In this document: in pieces, positions 24,065 through 36,725 of the stretch
Layout: each line of letters begins with the position of its first letter
Position numbering within the stretch: the first letter of the stretch is position 1
Assembly: GCA_947359465.1 (NCBI GenBank)
Contig: OX375881.1
Location: 123,825,967-123,889,966 of the forward strand
DNA: 64,000 nt
Direction: 5' to 3'
Source: Metellina segmentata
Taxonomy: Eukaryota; Arthropoda; Arachnida; Araneae; Tetragnathidae
Program-made: the position numbers and the translations under genes
Notes under the pieces: model-generated
Told to the model about the DNA's origin: nothing
What the model saw: only the letters and a program-made list of their open reading frames with translations
Database searches by the model: none

Positions 24065-27000
24065 GCAATGATTCCATCAACATTTACTATTAGAAAAGAT
24101 TACGATGATGGCCAAACATGTGGAGGTGTTGCACTGCTTACCTCCCATGACTTGCCAGTCACTCAAATTAACCTCAAAACAAATCTCCAAACTGTTGCTG
24201 TAAGGCTTCACGTCAATATCTTAACTGCAATATGTAATTTATGCTTACCTCCTAAAACCCATATCACCACTTCTGAATTAAATAATTTAATCGATCAACT
24301 TCCGCAACCATTCATTGTACTTTGTGACCTAAATGGCCATAATATTCTCTGGGGCAATTCAGACATTAATCGTAGAGGCAAACAAATTGAAAAACTAATA
24401 ACGGACAATGATTTATGTATAATGAATAACGGCCAACCTACTTACTTTCACTTACCTTCACTTACTTACCATTCAATAGATCTGGCAATTTGCACTCCTT
24501 CAATTTTGCAGTTTTGGACTTTTTGTGTGGTTCCTTACCTTTACAATAGTGACCATTATCCTATAAAACTAAAATATGCAGGCCAATACTAACCCTCCTC
24601 TGTCAGCCAAACTAACTATATATTTGAAACTGCAAACTGGCCACTCTTTACTAGCCTCGCAGATATTTCTAACACAGTAGAAACTGGTGACATCGATGAA
24701 GTCACTTCAAGGATAACAGACATAATTATAGCTAGTGCTGACGCCTCAATTAAAAAAGTCAGAAATACGCCTAAAAAACAAAAGAACCCTTGGTGGAATG
24801 AGGAATGTAGCGATGCGTATCGGAAGCAAAGGAAAGCCTGGAATATCTTCAATAGATATCCAACAAGAGAAAACTATATTATTTATAAAAAAACAAAAGC
24901 TGCCTTTCGAAAAATTCAACGACTTAGTAAGAGGGATTCTTGGATAAATTATGTCAATAGTATAAATAGTAAGACCACAAGTAAACAACTATGGAACAGG
25001 ATTAAAAGAATTTCCGGTGTTTAACCCAATAGACAAATTCCTATTCTAGAACATAACAATCAAATACTATCGGCACCCAAATACATAGCAAGCACAATTG
25101 CTTCATGCCTTTCCGAAATATCTAGCTCCAATAACTACACTGAAAGTTTAAAAAAAATTAAAGTTGCATCTGAAAAGACTAAAGTTAATTTTACTTCAAA
25201 CTGCATACTATCATATAATTGTGATTTTACTTTCTCCGAATTGACAAAGGCTTTATCCTTAGTTAACAAATCAACTCCTGGCCCAGATAATATTAGTTAC
25301 ATCATGCTCAAACATTTATCAACTAGTTCTCTAAATAACCTCTTGAAATTTTACAGTATAATTTGGAACGAGCACACTTTTCCGCAGTCATGGAGGTATG
25401 CTAATATAATACCCATACTTAAGCCGAATAAAGATCCCAAGAACCCTTCCAACTACCGTCCATTAGCCCTGACAAGCTGCTTATGCAAAATTTTAGAAAA
25501 GATGATCAACGCGAGGTTAATTTATATTTTAGAAAAGGATGAATGTCTCTCTCCATTTCAAATTGGTTTCAGGAAAAATTGATCCACTATTGATAATCTT
25601 GACTGAAATCAGAAACGCATTTGTACAAAATAAACATCTCGTCTCGATTTTTTTCGATATCGAAAAAGCTTACGATCGAGCATGGAGACATGGAATTTTA
25701 AAAGATATTTTTAATTATGATATAAGAGGAAATCTGCCGATTTTTATTCAAATTTTTTTAGAAAAAAAGATATTTTAAAGTAAAGATTGGATCAATTTTT
25801 TCAGATGTTTTTACTCAAGAGGAGGGAGTGCCACAAGGCAGTGTTTTAAGTGTTACTTTATTTATTTTAAAAATTAACAATATTGTTTCTCAATTGCCTC
25901 CTTCAGTTAACGGTCGTATTTACGTTGACGATCTGCCAATTTCATGCGCAGCTAAAGACATTCGTTTAATAGAGTAATATAACTTCAACAGGCCGTTAAC
26001 AAAATCACACATTGGACTAACGGAAATGGTTTCAGTTTCTCACCTTCCAAAACCTCGTGTGTTCATTTTTGTAAAAAAATGAAATCTTCACCTTGACCCT
26101 GAAATATTTTTCAAAGATATTTTAATTAATGTTGTGGACAATATCAAATTTTTAGGTATCATATTTGACAAGAAGTTGACTTTTCAACCGCATATTTTAA
26201 ATCTACGCAAACGTTGCGAAAACGCTCTTAACATCTTACGAGTTTTATCAAAATTATCATGGGGATCCGATCGAGCTTGTCTTTTAAAAATATATAGAGC
26301 ATTATAATACGATCAAAATTACATTACGGCTGCGTGATGTATGGTTCAGCAAGAAAATCTGCTCTTCAAATCCTGAACATTATCCACCACACAGCTTTAC
26401 GTTTATGTTCTAGTGCCTTTAGGACTTCACCCGTAAGCAGCTTGTATGTAGAATCTTTTGATCCTCCCCTGGACTTAAGACGACAGTTGTTGTCCTTGGA
26501 ATATTATTTTAGATTAACCTCAACTCCTCATCACCCATTGCATACCTTTCATCACAGTCCATATTTAAAACGCCTTTATCAAGCAAAAACATCCTTCATC
26601 CCTACATTCCACTTAAGAATGCTGGATTTAATGAACGGATCCCCTAAATTTCTTCACTTGATGTCTCCCAGAAAAAACTGTATTATTTCTCTCCTTGGTT
26701 TAATCATGATTTTGAATTTCAAAACTCCTTCCAAGATTTTTATAAGGCAGATACTTCTGATATTATTTACAAAGAACTCTTTCTAAAGCATTTAGAAAAA
26801 TACTCTAATTGTATACATATTTATACGGACGGGACTAAAAAGGCAAACTATGTTGGAGCTGCGTTCACTATTAATGATTCCCTTCACAGTTTCAAACTTC
26901 ATTATTCATGTTCTGTTTTTACCGCTGAAATAATGGCCATCTATAAAGCACTAGAACATATATCCGATCATTGTCATAAAAATAAATCATTTTCACAGAT

Positions 27001-27193
27001 TCATTAAGTGAACAGTCATTAAAACATCCTGATCATGACAAGTCATCCCATTGTTTTAGAGTCACTGAAAATAATTTATCATCTTTCATCCAAAAATTTT
27101 AGCTTGGTATTTTGTTGGATTCCATCTCACGTTGGGATATCAAGAAATGAGATTATCGACAAAATCGCCAAATCGGCCGTAAATCATATTAGT
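24065..27193 (+). mobile_element. LINE-A copy 4
   Basis: Parts: endonuclease 24068-24592, RT fingers 25241-25582, palm 25539-25778, connection 26334-26786, RNase H to 27193. After the endonuclease stop it reads ACCCTCC (near 24593), as do copies 7 and 8; the others read ACGCTCC. It shares AAAGAACTC near 26770 with copy 0. Confidence 0.9.
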
Positions 27194-27528
27194 TGCTTGA
27201 CAGTTCTTCCTTAGGCTGATTTCCTAATCCTCTGCCTTGTCGTCCTCCAAACAGTAACACTAGTCCATGAGCATATTTCACTTATTTATTTACAAATTTC
27301 TTGACTATAGTATTTACAGGTATAATACATGGTCGGGAATAATACCCTTCGATCTCCAGCGCAAAACAAAACGTCCTGCTTCCTCGCTGGTCTTCGTGCA
27401 AGTCCTTTCTCTTTTAAACCCTCCCCAAACGGGTTCCTTTTCCAAAAACCCGAGGGGGACCCCCGTGGAGTTCGATTCTATGTCCATCGACCCGTCCCAA
27501 ACCCGGTGAGGTTACGGGAAACTTCACA
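27194..27528 (-). repeat. Gypsy 3' LTR, array copy 5
   Basis: 335 bp. PPT complement at 27529-27538. In the 3' UTR beyond it, the A-run near 27582 has 7 As as in copies 1 and 2, whereas copies 3, 4, 6, 7 and 8 have 8. Confidence 0.65.
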
Positions 27529-27949
27529 CCTCCCCTCCGGTTTATAATTACGGGGCCACTTGGTCCCGAAATTGAAACCATAACAAAAAAATACAATGAC
27601 CAATACTTCTCTCCTCGGGCAACGTCATCATTCCAAATCCAGATACCCAAAAAGGTGTATTGATGTTTGTGTCCCCAAGTCGGCAGGTATGCCTGAAATG
27701 AGTCTCTCATGCGTGAGCTCACAAACTTAAATTTTACAACTGTAATTATAACTTCTATGCTATCTTTGCACTTATGATAACAAAACAGTTTACTCAAAAT
27801 ACCAAAATGTTAATCCGTTTAATTAAAGAATACTAGCAATCCAAAACATATTCTTAAATACAGTTGTTTCGTGTAAACAAACCCAATAAATTGCTATATT
27901 ATGGGATCCATTGATACAGTACAACATATCTTTAGTGATCATAAAATCA

Positions 27950-28731
27950 CTAGCATTGTTCTTCATACATTCTCGATAAAGCATCAGCATCGGCATTTAA
28001 AATACCTGGCTTATGAGCTATCGATACGTTGTACCGAGGTAAAGCCAATGCCCACCTCTGAAGTCTGGCGTTTTTGGGTACACCTTCCGTTAAATATTTC
28101 AATGGATTATGGTCAGTGTGCAACAGTATACTCTGACCATACGTCCAAGTGTCAAATTTTCCCAAAGCCCAAATTACCGCGTAAGCCTCTCTTTCAATTG
28201 CGCTCCATTTCATTTGCGCAGGTGTGAGCTTTTGGCTTGCGAATGTTATTGGTCTTGGGTAGCCTTTCTCATCTCCCTGAACCAGACAGGCTCCTATACC
28301 CGTTGCTGAGGCATCTGTGTGGATTTCAAACGGCTTATTAATATCCGGTGTAGACAGATATACCGCTTTACACAAAGCCTCTTTAAGTTTTTTAAACGCG
28401 TTGTCGGCGTCATCGGTCCATGGGATAACATTGGGGACTGGTTTCTTCGTTAACTCTGTTAGGGGTTTCGCTATTTCCGCATAGCGTGGCACATACTCCC
28501 TGTAGTAGTTCATGAGCCCTAACACTGACCGTAGTGCCTTTTTCGTTTTAGGCACGTTCAACTGCTGTATTGTCGCTATTTTCCCAGGATCTGGACCATG
28601 TTTCCCTGAACCCACCACGTGCCCCAAATACCTTACTTCTGCCTTCGCGAAGGAACACTTTTCCAAATTAGCCGCGAAGTTCAAAGACCTTAGAGTTTGG
28701 AGTACTGCTTTTAGATGAGTCAAGTGGTCCT

Positions 28732-28780
<49 letters not shown>

Positions 28781-30295
28781 CTGAGAATAAATTATTATAT
28801 CATCTATAAAGCTCTCTGCGTAATCTGAGTGTGCCCTCAACGCTTGGTTCATAACCCTTTGGAAAGTGGCTGCGGCTCCTGAGACTCCAAATGGCATGAC
28901 CCTCCATTGGTATTGCCCTTTGGGTGACACAAAACTAGTTAGTTCTTTCGAACTCTCCTCCATCGGAATCTCCCAATATCCCTTTAAAAGGTCGAGCGTA
29001 GTTAGGAATTTTGCACGTCCTGCCTTGAATCTTAATTCATCCGAATTTTGCATTGGGAACGCTACAATCTGACTCTCCGCATTGAGACCTCGATAGTCGC
29101 AACACAACCGTACAGTACCATCCTTTTTTGCCACACAGACTATGGGGTAGGCAATCTCCGCTGTAGACGGTTCAATGAGCTCCCTCATTATCAACTCCTC
29201 AATCTGCTTCTCGACCTGCGGTTTAATTGACTCGGGTATCCTATAAATGTGCGGTTGTTTCCGTTCTACGCCCGGTTTCAGTCGAATTGTGTGGGACTCT
29301 ACATTGGCTTTCCTCATCTCTCCATTGAATAGAGAGCCAAATACGTTCAACAAAGAACACAATTCTCGTTTCTGATGTCCTCGTAAGTGATCAAGTCCCT
29401 TGCTCTTACCGAACGTCTCGATATTTTGCCTGCCGTTTATTGGTTTGTCAATAGGCGCGTCCAGGACTTCTCCGAATTCTTCGTCTGACTCATATATTAC
29501 TCCCACTGCCCCGATGGGTTGTACGTACTTGCGTATCTTATTTTGATGTAAATGACGGGAACTACCATCTGACAACTTCACTATATACGAGTGGGGTGAT
29601 TTGACTTCCACTATTTCTCCTGGCCCCATCCATCTCGAACAAAGCTTGTTTGTACTGTCGGGAAACAGGACAACTACTTCATCACCCAGTCCGAACTGTC
29701 GATTGGAGGACCTTAAATTGTGGAGATGGACGTACCGTGCCTGTTGTACTTCAGCCTGTGTCGTAGCGAATTCCTGAGCCGATTTTAGCCTATCTCTGAG
29801 TGACCTGAGATATTCTGAGACTGATTCCCCCACTCCTTGAGGTATCACGGCTTCTTCCACCCAACTGGATTTTAAGATCGCCAACGGGCCTTCCGGTAAA
29901 AGACCGTACATTAACATGAACGGTGGTACACCCGTAGTGGAACTTGGCGCTTCTCTATACGCATATAATAAATAGGGTAGTAATTTATCCCACTCTCTTC
30001 CTTGATCACTAATAGCATGATGAAGCATATTTTTCATGGTCCCTATAAACCTTTCCACTAATCCGTTCGCGGAAGGGTATCCAGGTGTCGAAAACTTTGG
30101 GGTTACGTCCAACTTACCCAAAAATTCCTTGGTTAACAGGGATGCAAAACTTGTCCCATTATCCATAGCGATAATCCGTGGAACCCCCATCCTCATGAAC
30201 ACCTCAGTGAATGCCTCACAGGTTGCCTTTGCAGTTAACGATCTCAAAGGTACCGCCTCCGGCCATCTACTGTGTTGTTCCATAATGCATAACAC
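27950..30295 (-). CDS. pol: Gypsy-like pol, copy 5: open integrase-RT-RNase H frame, 781 aa
   Basis: This is the second unbroken copy. It is two residues longer than copy 2 because the tract has 22 repeats, read as seven Cys-Val pairs. It carries the right-hand variant set (APSSTTG, RQNIET, CSLLNVFG, ESSKEL). Catalytic motifs are as in copy 2: MDNG and VER in integrase, TTLD and FIDD in RT, HTDAS and HTDHN in RNase H. It opens at a GTG after the shared stop at 30296-30298, and the element is truncated upstream. The Cys-Val insert lies seven residues after FIDD, between RT motifs C and D, so RT activity is doubtful. Confidence 0.9.
28734..28777. repeat. (CA)22 microsatellite inside RT, copy 5
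   Basis: 44 bp. In frame; encodes seven Cys-Val pairs. Confidence 0.97.
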
Positions 30296-30388
30296 TTACT
30301 GATGCCCCCTTGAAGATTTAGGCTCTACTGGCCCAAAAATGTCCGCATTAACCACCTGAAACGGCAACTCAGGAGACCTATTTAAGAA

Positions 30389-33300
30389 GCAATGATTCCA
30401 TCAACATTTACTATTAGAAAAGATTACGATGATGGCCAAACATGTGGAGGTGTTGCACTGCTTACCTCCCATGACTTGCCAGTCACTCAAATTAACCTCA
30501 AAACAAATCTCCAAACTGTTGCTGTAAGGCTTCACGTCAATATCTTAACTGCAATATGTAATTTATGCTTACCTCCTAAAACCCATATCACCACTTCTGA
30601 ATTAAATAATTTAATCGATCAACTTCCGCAACCATTCATTGTACTTTGTGACCTAAATGGCCATAATATTCTCTGGGGCAATTCAGACATTAATCGTAGA
30701 GGCAAACAAATTGAAAAACTAATAACGGACAATGATTTATGTATAATGAATAACGGCCAACCTACTTACTTTCACTTACCTTCACTTACTTACCATTCAA
30801 TAGATCTGGCAATTTGCACTCCTTCAATTTTGCAGTTTTGGACTTTTTGTGTGGTTCCTTACCTTTACAATAGTGACCATTATCCTATAAAACTAAAATA
30901 TGCAGGCCAATACTAACGCTCCTCTGTCAGCCAAACTAACTATATATTTGAAACTGCAAACTGGCCACTCTCTACTAGCCTCGCAGATATTTCTAACTCA
31001 GTAGAAACTGGTGACATCGATGAAGTCACTTCAAGGATAACAGACATAATTATAGCTAGTGCTGACGCCTCAATTAAAAAAGTCAGAAATACGCCTAAAA
31101 AACAAAAGAACCCTTGGTGGAATGAGGAATGTAGCGATGCGTATCGGAAGCAAAGGAAAGCCTGGAATATCTTCAATAGATATCCAACAAGAGAAAACTA
31201 TATTATTTATAAAAAAACAAAAGCTGCCTTTCGAAAAATTCAACGACTTAGTAAGAGGGATTCTTGGATAAATTATGTCAATAGTATAAATAGTAAGACC
31301 ACAAGTAAACAACTATGGAACAGGATTAAAAGAATTTCCGGTGTTTAACCCAATAGACAAATTCCTATTCTAGAACATAACAATCAAATACTATCGGCAC
31401 CCAAATACATAGCAAGCACAATTGCTTCATGCCTTTCCGAAATATCTAGCTCCAATAACTACACTGAAAGTTTAAAAAAAATTAAAGTTGCATCTGAAAA
31501 GACTAAAGTTAATTTTACTTCAAACTGCATACTATCATATAATTGTGATTTTACTTTCTCCGAATTGACAAAGGCTTTATCCTTAGTTAACAAATCAACT
31601 CCTGGCCCAGATAATATTAGTTACATCATGCTCAAACATTTATCAACTAGTTCTCTAAATAACCTCTTGAAATTTTACAGTATAATTTGGAACGAGCACA
31701 CTTTTCCGCAGTCATGGAGGTATGCTAATATAATACCCATACTTAAGCCGAATAAAGATCCCAAGAACCCTTCCAACTACCGTCCATTAGCCCTGACAAG
31801 CTGCTTATGCAAAATTTTAGAAAAGATGATCAACGCGAGGTTAATTTATATTTTAGAAAAGGATGAATGTCTCTCTCCATTTCAAATTGGTTTCAGGAAA
31901 AATTGATCCACTATTGATAATCTTGACTGAAATCAGAAACGCATTTGTACAAAATAAACATCTCGTCTCGATTTTTTTCGATATCGAAAAAGCTTACGAT
32001 CGAGCATGGAGACATGGAATTTTAAAAGATATTTTTAATTATGATATAAGAGGAAATCTGCCGATTTTTATTCAAATTTTTTTAGAAAAAAAGATATTTT
32101 AAAGTAAAGATTGGATCAATTTTTTCAGATGTTTTTACTCAAGAGGAGGGAGTGCCACAAGGCAGTGTTTTAAGTGTTACTTTATTTATTTTAAAAATTA
32201 ACAATATTGTTTCTCAATTGCCTCCTTCAGTTAACGGTCGTATTTACGTTGACGATCTGCCAATTTCATGCGCAGCTAAAGACATTCGTTTAATAGAGTA
32301 ATATAACTTCAACAGGCCGTTAACAAAATCACACATTGGACTAACGGAAATGGTTTCAGTTTCTCACCTTCCAAAACCTCGTGTGTTCATTTTTGTAAAA
32401 AAATGAAATCTTCACCTTGACCCTGAAATATTTTTCAAAGATATTTTAATTAATGTTGTGGACAATATCAAATTTTTAGGTATCATATTTGACAAGAAGT
32501 TGACTTTTCAACCGCATATTTTAAATCTACGCAAACGTTGCGAAAACGCTCTTAACATCTTACGAGTTTTATCAAAATTATCATGGGGATCCGATCGAGC
32601 TTGTCTTTTAAAAATATATAGAGCATTATAATACGATCAAAATTACATTACGGCTGCGTGATGTATGGTTCAGCAAGAAAATCTGCTCTTCAAATCCTGA
32701 ACATTATCCACCACACAGCTTTACGTTTATGTTCTAGTGCCTTTAGGACTTCACCCGTAAGCAGCTTGTATGTAGAATCTTTTGATCCTCCCCTGGACTT
32801 AAGACGACAGTTGTTGTCCTTGGAATATTATTTTAGATTAACCTCAACTCCTCATCACCCATTGCATACCTTTCATCACAGTCCATATTTAAAACGCGCC
32901 TTTATCAAGCAAAAACATCCTTCATCCCTACATTCCACTTAAGAATGCTGGATTTAATGAACGGATCCCCTAAATTTCTTCACTTGATGTCTCCCAGAAA
33001 AAACTGTATTATTTCTCTCCTTGGTTTAATCATGATTTTGAATTTCAAAACTCCTTCCAAGATTTTTATAAGGCAGATACTTCTGATATTATTTACAAAC
33101 AACTCTTTCTAAAGCATTTAGAAAAATACTCTAATTGTATACATATTTATACGGACGGGACTAAAAAGGCAAACTATGTTGGAGCTGCGTTCACTATTAA
33201 TGATTCCCTTCACAGTTTCAAACTTCATTATTCATGTTCTGTTTTTACCGCTGAAATAATGGCCATCTATAAAGCACTAGAACATATATCCGATCATTGT

Positions 33301-33519
33301 CATAAAAATAAATCATTTTCACAGATTCATTAAGTGAACAGTCATTAAAACATCCTGATCATGACAAGTCATCCCATTGTTTTAGAGTCACTGAAAATAA
33401 TTTATCATCTTTCATCCAAAAATTTTAGCTTGGTATTTTGTTGGATTCCATCTCACGTTGGGATATCAAGAAATGAGATTATCGACAAAATCGCCAAATC
33501 GGCCGTAAATCATATTAGT
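30389..33519 (+). mobile_element. LINE-A copy 5
   Basis: Parts: endonuclease 30392-30916, RT fingers 31565-31906, palm 31863-32102, connection 32658-32942 (cut short), RNase H to 33519. A CG pair is duplicated at 32895-32898 (ACGCGCC for ACGCC), which adds 2 bp and shifts the connection frame. Copy 7 has the same duplication. It shares CTCTCTACT with copy 3. Confidence 0.9.
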
Positions 33520-33854
33520 TGCTTGACAGTTCTTCCTTAGGCTGATTTCCTAATCCTCTGCCTTGTCGTCCTCCAAACAGTAACACTAGTCCATGAGCAT
33601 ATTTCACTTATTTATTTACAAATTTCTTGACTATAGTATTTACAGGTATAATACATGGTCGGGAATAATACCCTTCGATCTCCAGCGCAAAACAAAACGT
33701 CCTGCTTCCTCGCTGGTCTTCGTGCAAGTCCTTTCTCTTTTAAACCCTCCCCAAACGGGTTCCTTTTCCAAAAACCCGAGGGGGACCCCCGTGGAGTTCG
33801 ATTCTATGTCCATCGACCCGTCCCAAACCCGGTGAGGTTACGGGAAACTTCACA
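33520..33854 (-). repeat. Gypsy 3' LTR, array copy 6
   Basis: 335 bp. PPT complement at 33855-33864. Confidence 0.65.
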
Positions 33855-34276
33855 CCTCCCCTCCGGTTTATAATTACGGGGCCACTTGGTCCCGAAATTG
33901 AAACCATAACAAAAAAAATACAATGACCAATACTTCTCTCCTCGGGCAACGTCATCATTCCAAATCCAGATACCCAAAAAGGTGTATTGATGTTTGTGTC
34001 CCCAAGTCGGCAGGTATGCCTGAAATGAGTCTCTCATGCGTGAGCTCACAAACTTAAATTTTACAACTGTAATTATAACTTCTATGCTATCTTTGCACTT
34101 ATGATAACAAAACAGTTTACTCAAAATACCAAAATGTTAATCCGTTTAATTAAAGAATACTAGCAATCCAAAACATATTCTTAAATACAGTTGTTTCGTG
34201 TAAACAAACCCAATAAATTGCTATATTATGGGATCCATTGATACAGTACAACATATCTTTAGTGATCATAAAATCA

Positions 34277-35058
34277 CTAGCATTGTTCTTCATACATTCT
34301 CGATAAAGCATCAGCATCGGCATTTAAAATACCTGGCTTATGAGCTATCGATACGTTGTACCGAGGTAAAGCCAATGCCCACCTCTGAAGTCTGGCGTTT
34401 TTGGGTACACCTTCCGTTAAATATTTCAATGGATTATGGTCAGTGTGCAACAGTATACTCTGACCATACGTCCAAGTGTCAAATTTTCCCAAAGCCCAAA
34501 TTACCGCGTAAGCCTCTCTTTCAATTGCGCTCCATTTCATTTGCGCAGGTGTGAGCTTTTGGCTTGCGAATGTTATTGGTCTTGGGTAGCCTTTCTCATC
34601 TCCCTGAACCAGACAGGCTCCTATACCCGTTGCTGAGGCATCTGTGTGGATTTCAAACGGCTTATTAATATCCGGTGTAGACAGATATACCGCTTTACAC
34701 AAAGCCTCTTTAAGTTTTTTAAACGCGTTGTCGGCGTCATCGGTCCATGGGATAACATTGGGGACTGGTTTCTTCGTTAACTCTGTTAGGGGTTTCGCTA
34801 TTTCCGCATAGCGTGGCACATACTCCCTGTAGTAGTTCATGAGCCCTAACACTGACCGTAGTGCCTTTTTCGTTTTAGGCACGTTCAACTGCTGTATTGT
34901 CGCTATTTTCCCAGGATCTGGACCATGTTTCCCTGAACCCACCACGTGCCCCAAATACCTTACTTCTGCCTTCGCGAAGGAACACTTTTCCAAATTAGCC
35001 GCGAAGTTCAAAGACCTTAGAGTTTGGAGTACTGCTTTTAGATGAGTCAAGTGGTCCT

Positions 35059-35117
<59 letters not shown>

Positions 35118-36725
35118 CTGAGAATAAATTATTATATCATCTATAAAGCTCTCTGCGTAATCTGAGTGTGCCCTCAACGCTTGGTTCATAACCCTTTGGA
35201 AAGTGGCTGCGGCTCCTGAGACTCCAAATGGCATGACCCTCCATTGGTATTGCCCTTTGGGTGACACAAAACTAGTTAGTTCTTTCGAACTCTCCTCCAT
35301 CGGAATCTCCCAATATCCCTTTAAAAGGTCGAGCGTAGTTAGGAATTTTGCACGTCCTGCCTTGAATTTTAATTCATCCGAATTTTGCATTGGGAACGCT
35401 ACAATCTGACTCTCCGCATTGAGACCTCGATAGTCGCAACACAACCGTACAGTACCATCCTTTTTTGCCACACAGACTATGGGGTAGGCAATCTCCGCTG
35501 TAGACGGTTCAATGAGCTCCCTCATTATCAACTCCTCAATCTGCTTCTCGACCTGCGGTTTAATTGACTCGGGTATCCTATAAATGTGCGGTTGTTTCCG
35601 TTCTACGCCCGGTTTCAGTCGAATTGTGTGGGACTCTACATTGGCTTTCCTCATCTCTCCATTGAATAGAGAGCCAAATACGTTCAACAAAGAACACAAT
35701 TCTCGTTTCTGATGTCCTCGTAAGTGATCAAGTCCCTTGCTCTTACCGAACGTCTCGATATTTTGCCTGCCGTTTATTGGTTTGTCAATAGGCGCGTCCA
35801 GGACTTCTCCGAATTCTTCGTCTGACTCATATATTACTCCCACTGCCCCGATGGGTTGTACGTACTTGCGTATCTTATTTTGATGTAAATGACGGGAACT
35901 ACCATCTGACAACTTCACTATATACGAGTGGGGTGATTTGACTTCCACTATTTCTCCTGGCCCCATCCATCTCGAACAAAGCTTGTTTGTACTGTCGGGA
36001 AACAGGACAACTACTTCATCACCCAGTCCGAACTGTCGATTGGAGGACCTTAAATTGTGGAGATGGACGTACCGTGCCTGTTGTACTTCAGCCTGTGTCG
36101 TAGCGAATTCCTGAGCCGATTTTAGCCTATCTCTGAGTGACCTGAGATATTCTGAGACTGATTCCCCCACTCCTTGAGGTATCACGGCTTCTTCCACCCA
36201 ACTGGATTTTAAGATCGCCAACGGGCCTTCCGGTAAAAGACCGTACATTAACATGAACGGTGGTACACCCGTAGTGGAACTTGGCGCTTCTCTATACGCA
36301 TATAATAAATAGGGTAGTAATTTATCCCACTCTCTTCCTTGATCACTAATAGCATGATGAAGCATATTTTTCATGGTCCCTATAAACCTTTCCACTAATC
36401 CGTTCGCGGAAGGGTATCCAGGTGTCGAAAACTTTGGGGTTACGTCCAACTTACCCAAAAATTCCTTGGTTAACAGGGATGCAAAACTTGTCCCATTATC
36501 CATAGCGATAATCCGTGGAACCCCCATCCTCATGAACACCTCAGTGAATGCCTCACAGGTTGCCTTTGCAGTTAACGATCTCAAAGGTACCGCCTCCGGC
36601 CATCTACTGTGTTGTTCCATAATGCATAACACTTACTGATGCCCTCTTGAAGATTTAGGCTCTACTGGCCCAAAAATGTCCGCATTAACCACCTGAAACG
36701 GCAACTCAGGAGACCTATTTAAGAA
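34277..36725 (-). pseudogene. pol: Gypsy-like pol, copy 6 (frame broken at CA tract)
   Basis: Integrase to RT motif C reads at 34995-36632 (545 codons with an out-of-frame tail) and the rest at 34277-35113. 27 repeats put the halves out of frame. Private changes are a K for R codon in the DELRFKAG block (near 35368) and CCCTCTTG for CCCCCTTG near 36643. Shared stop at 36633-36635. Confidence 0.88.
35061..35114. repeat. (CA)27 microsatellite inside RT, copy 6
   Basis: 54 bp. Out of frame. Confidence 0.97.

Noticed and set aside
27950..30295. Possible domestication of the open 781-codon pol as a host gene
   Set aside because: All copies share an upstream stop and truncation, and the openness depends only on the repeat number of the CA tract. 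There is no sign of selection.
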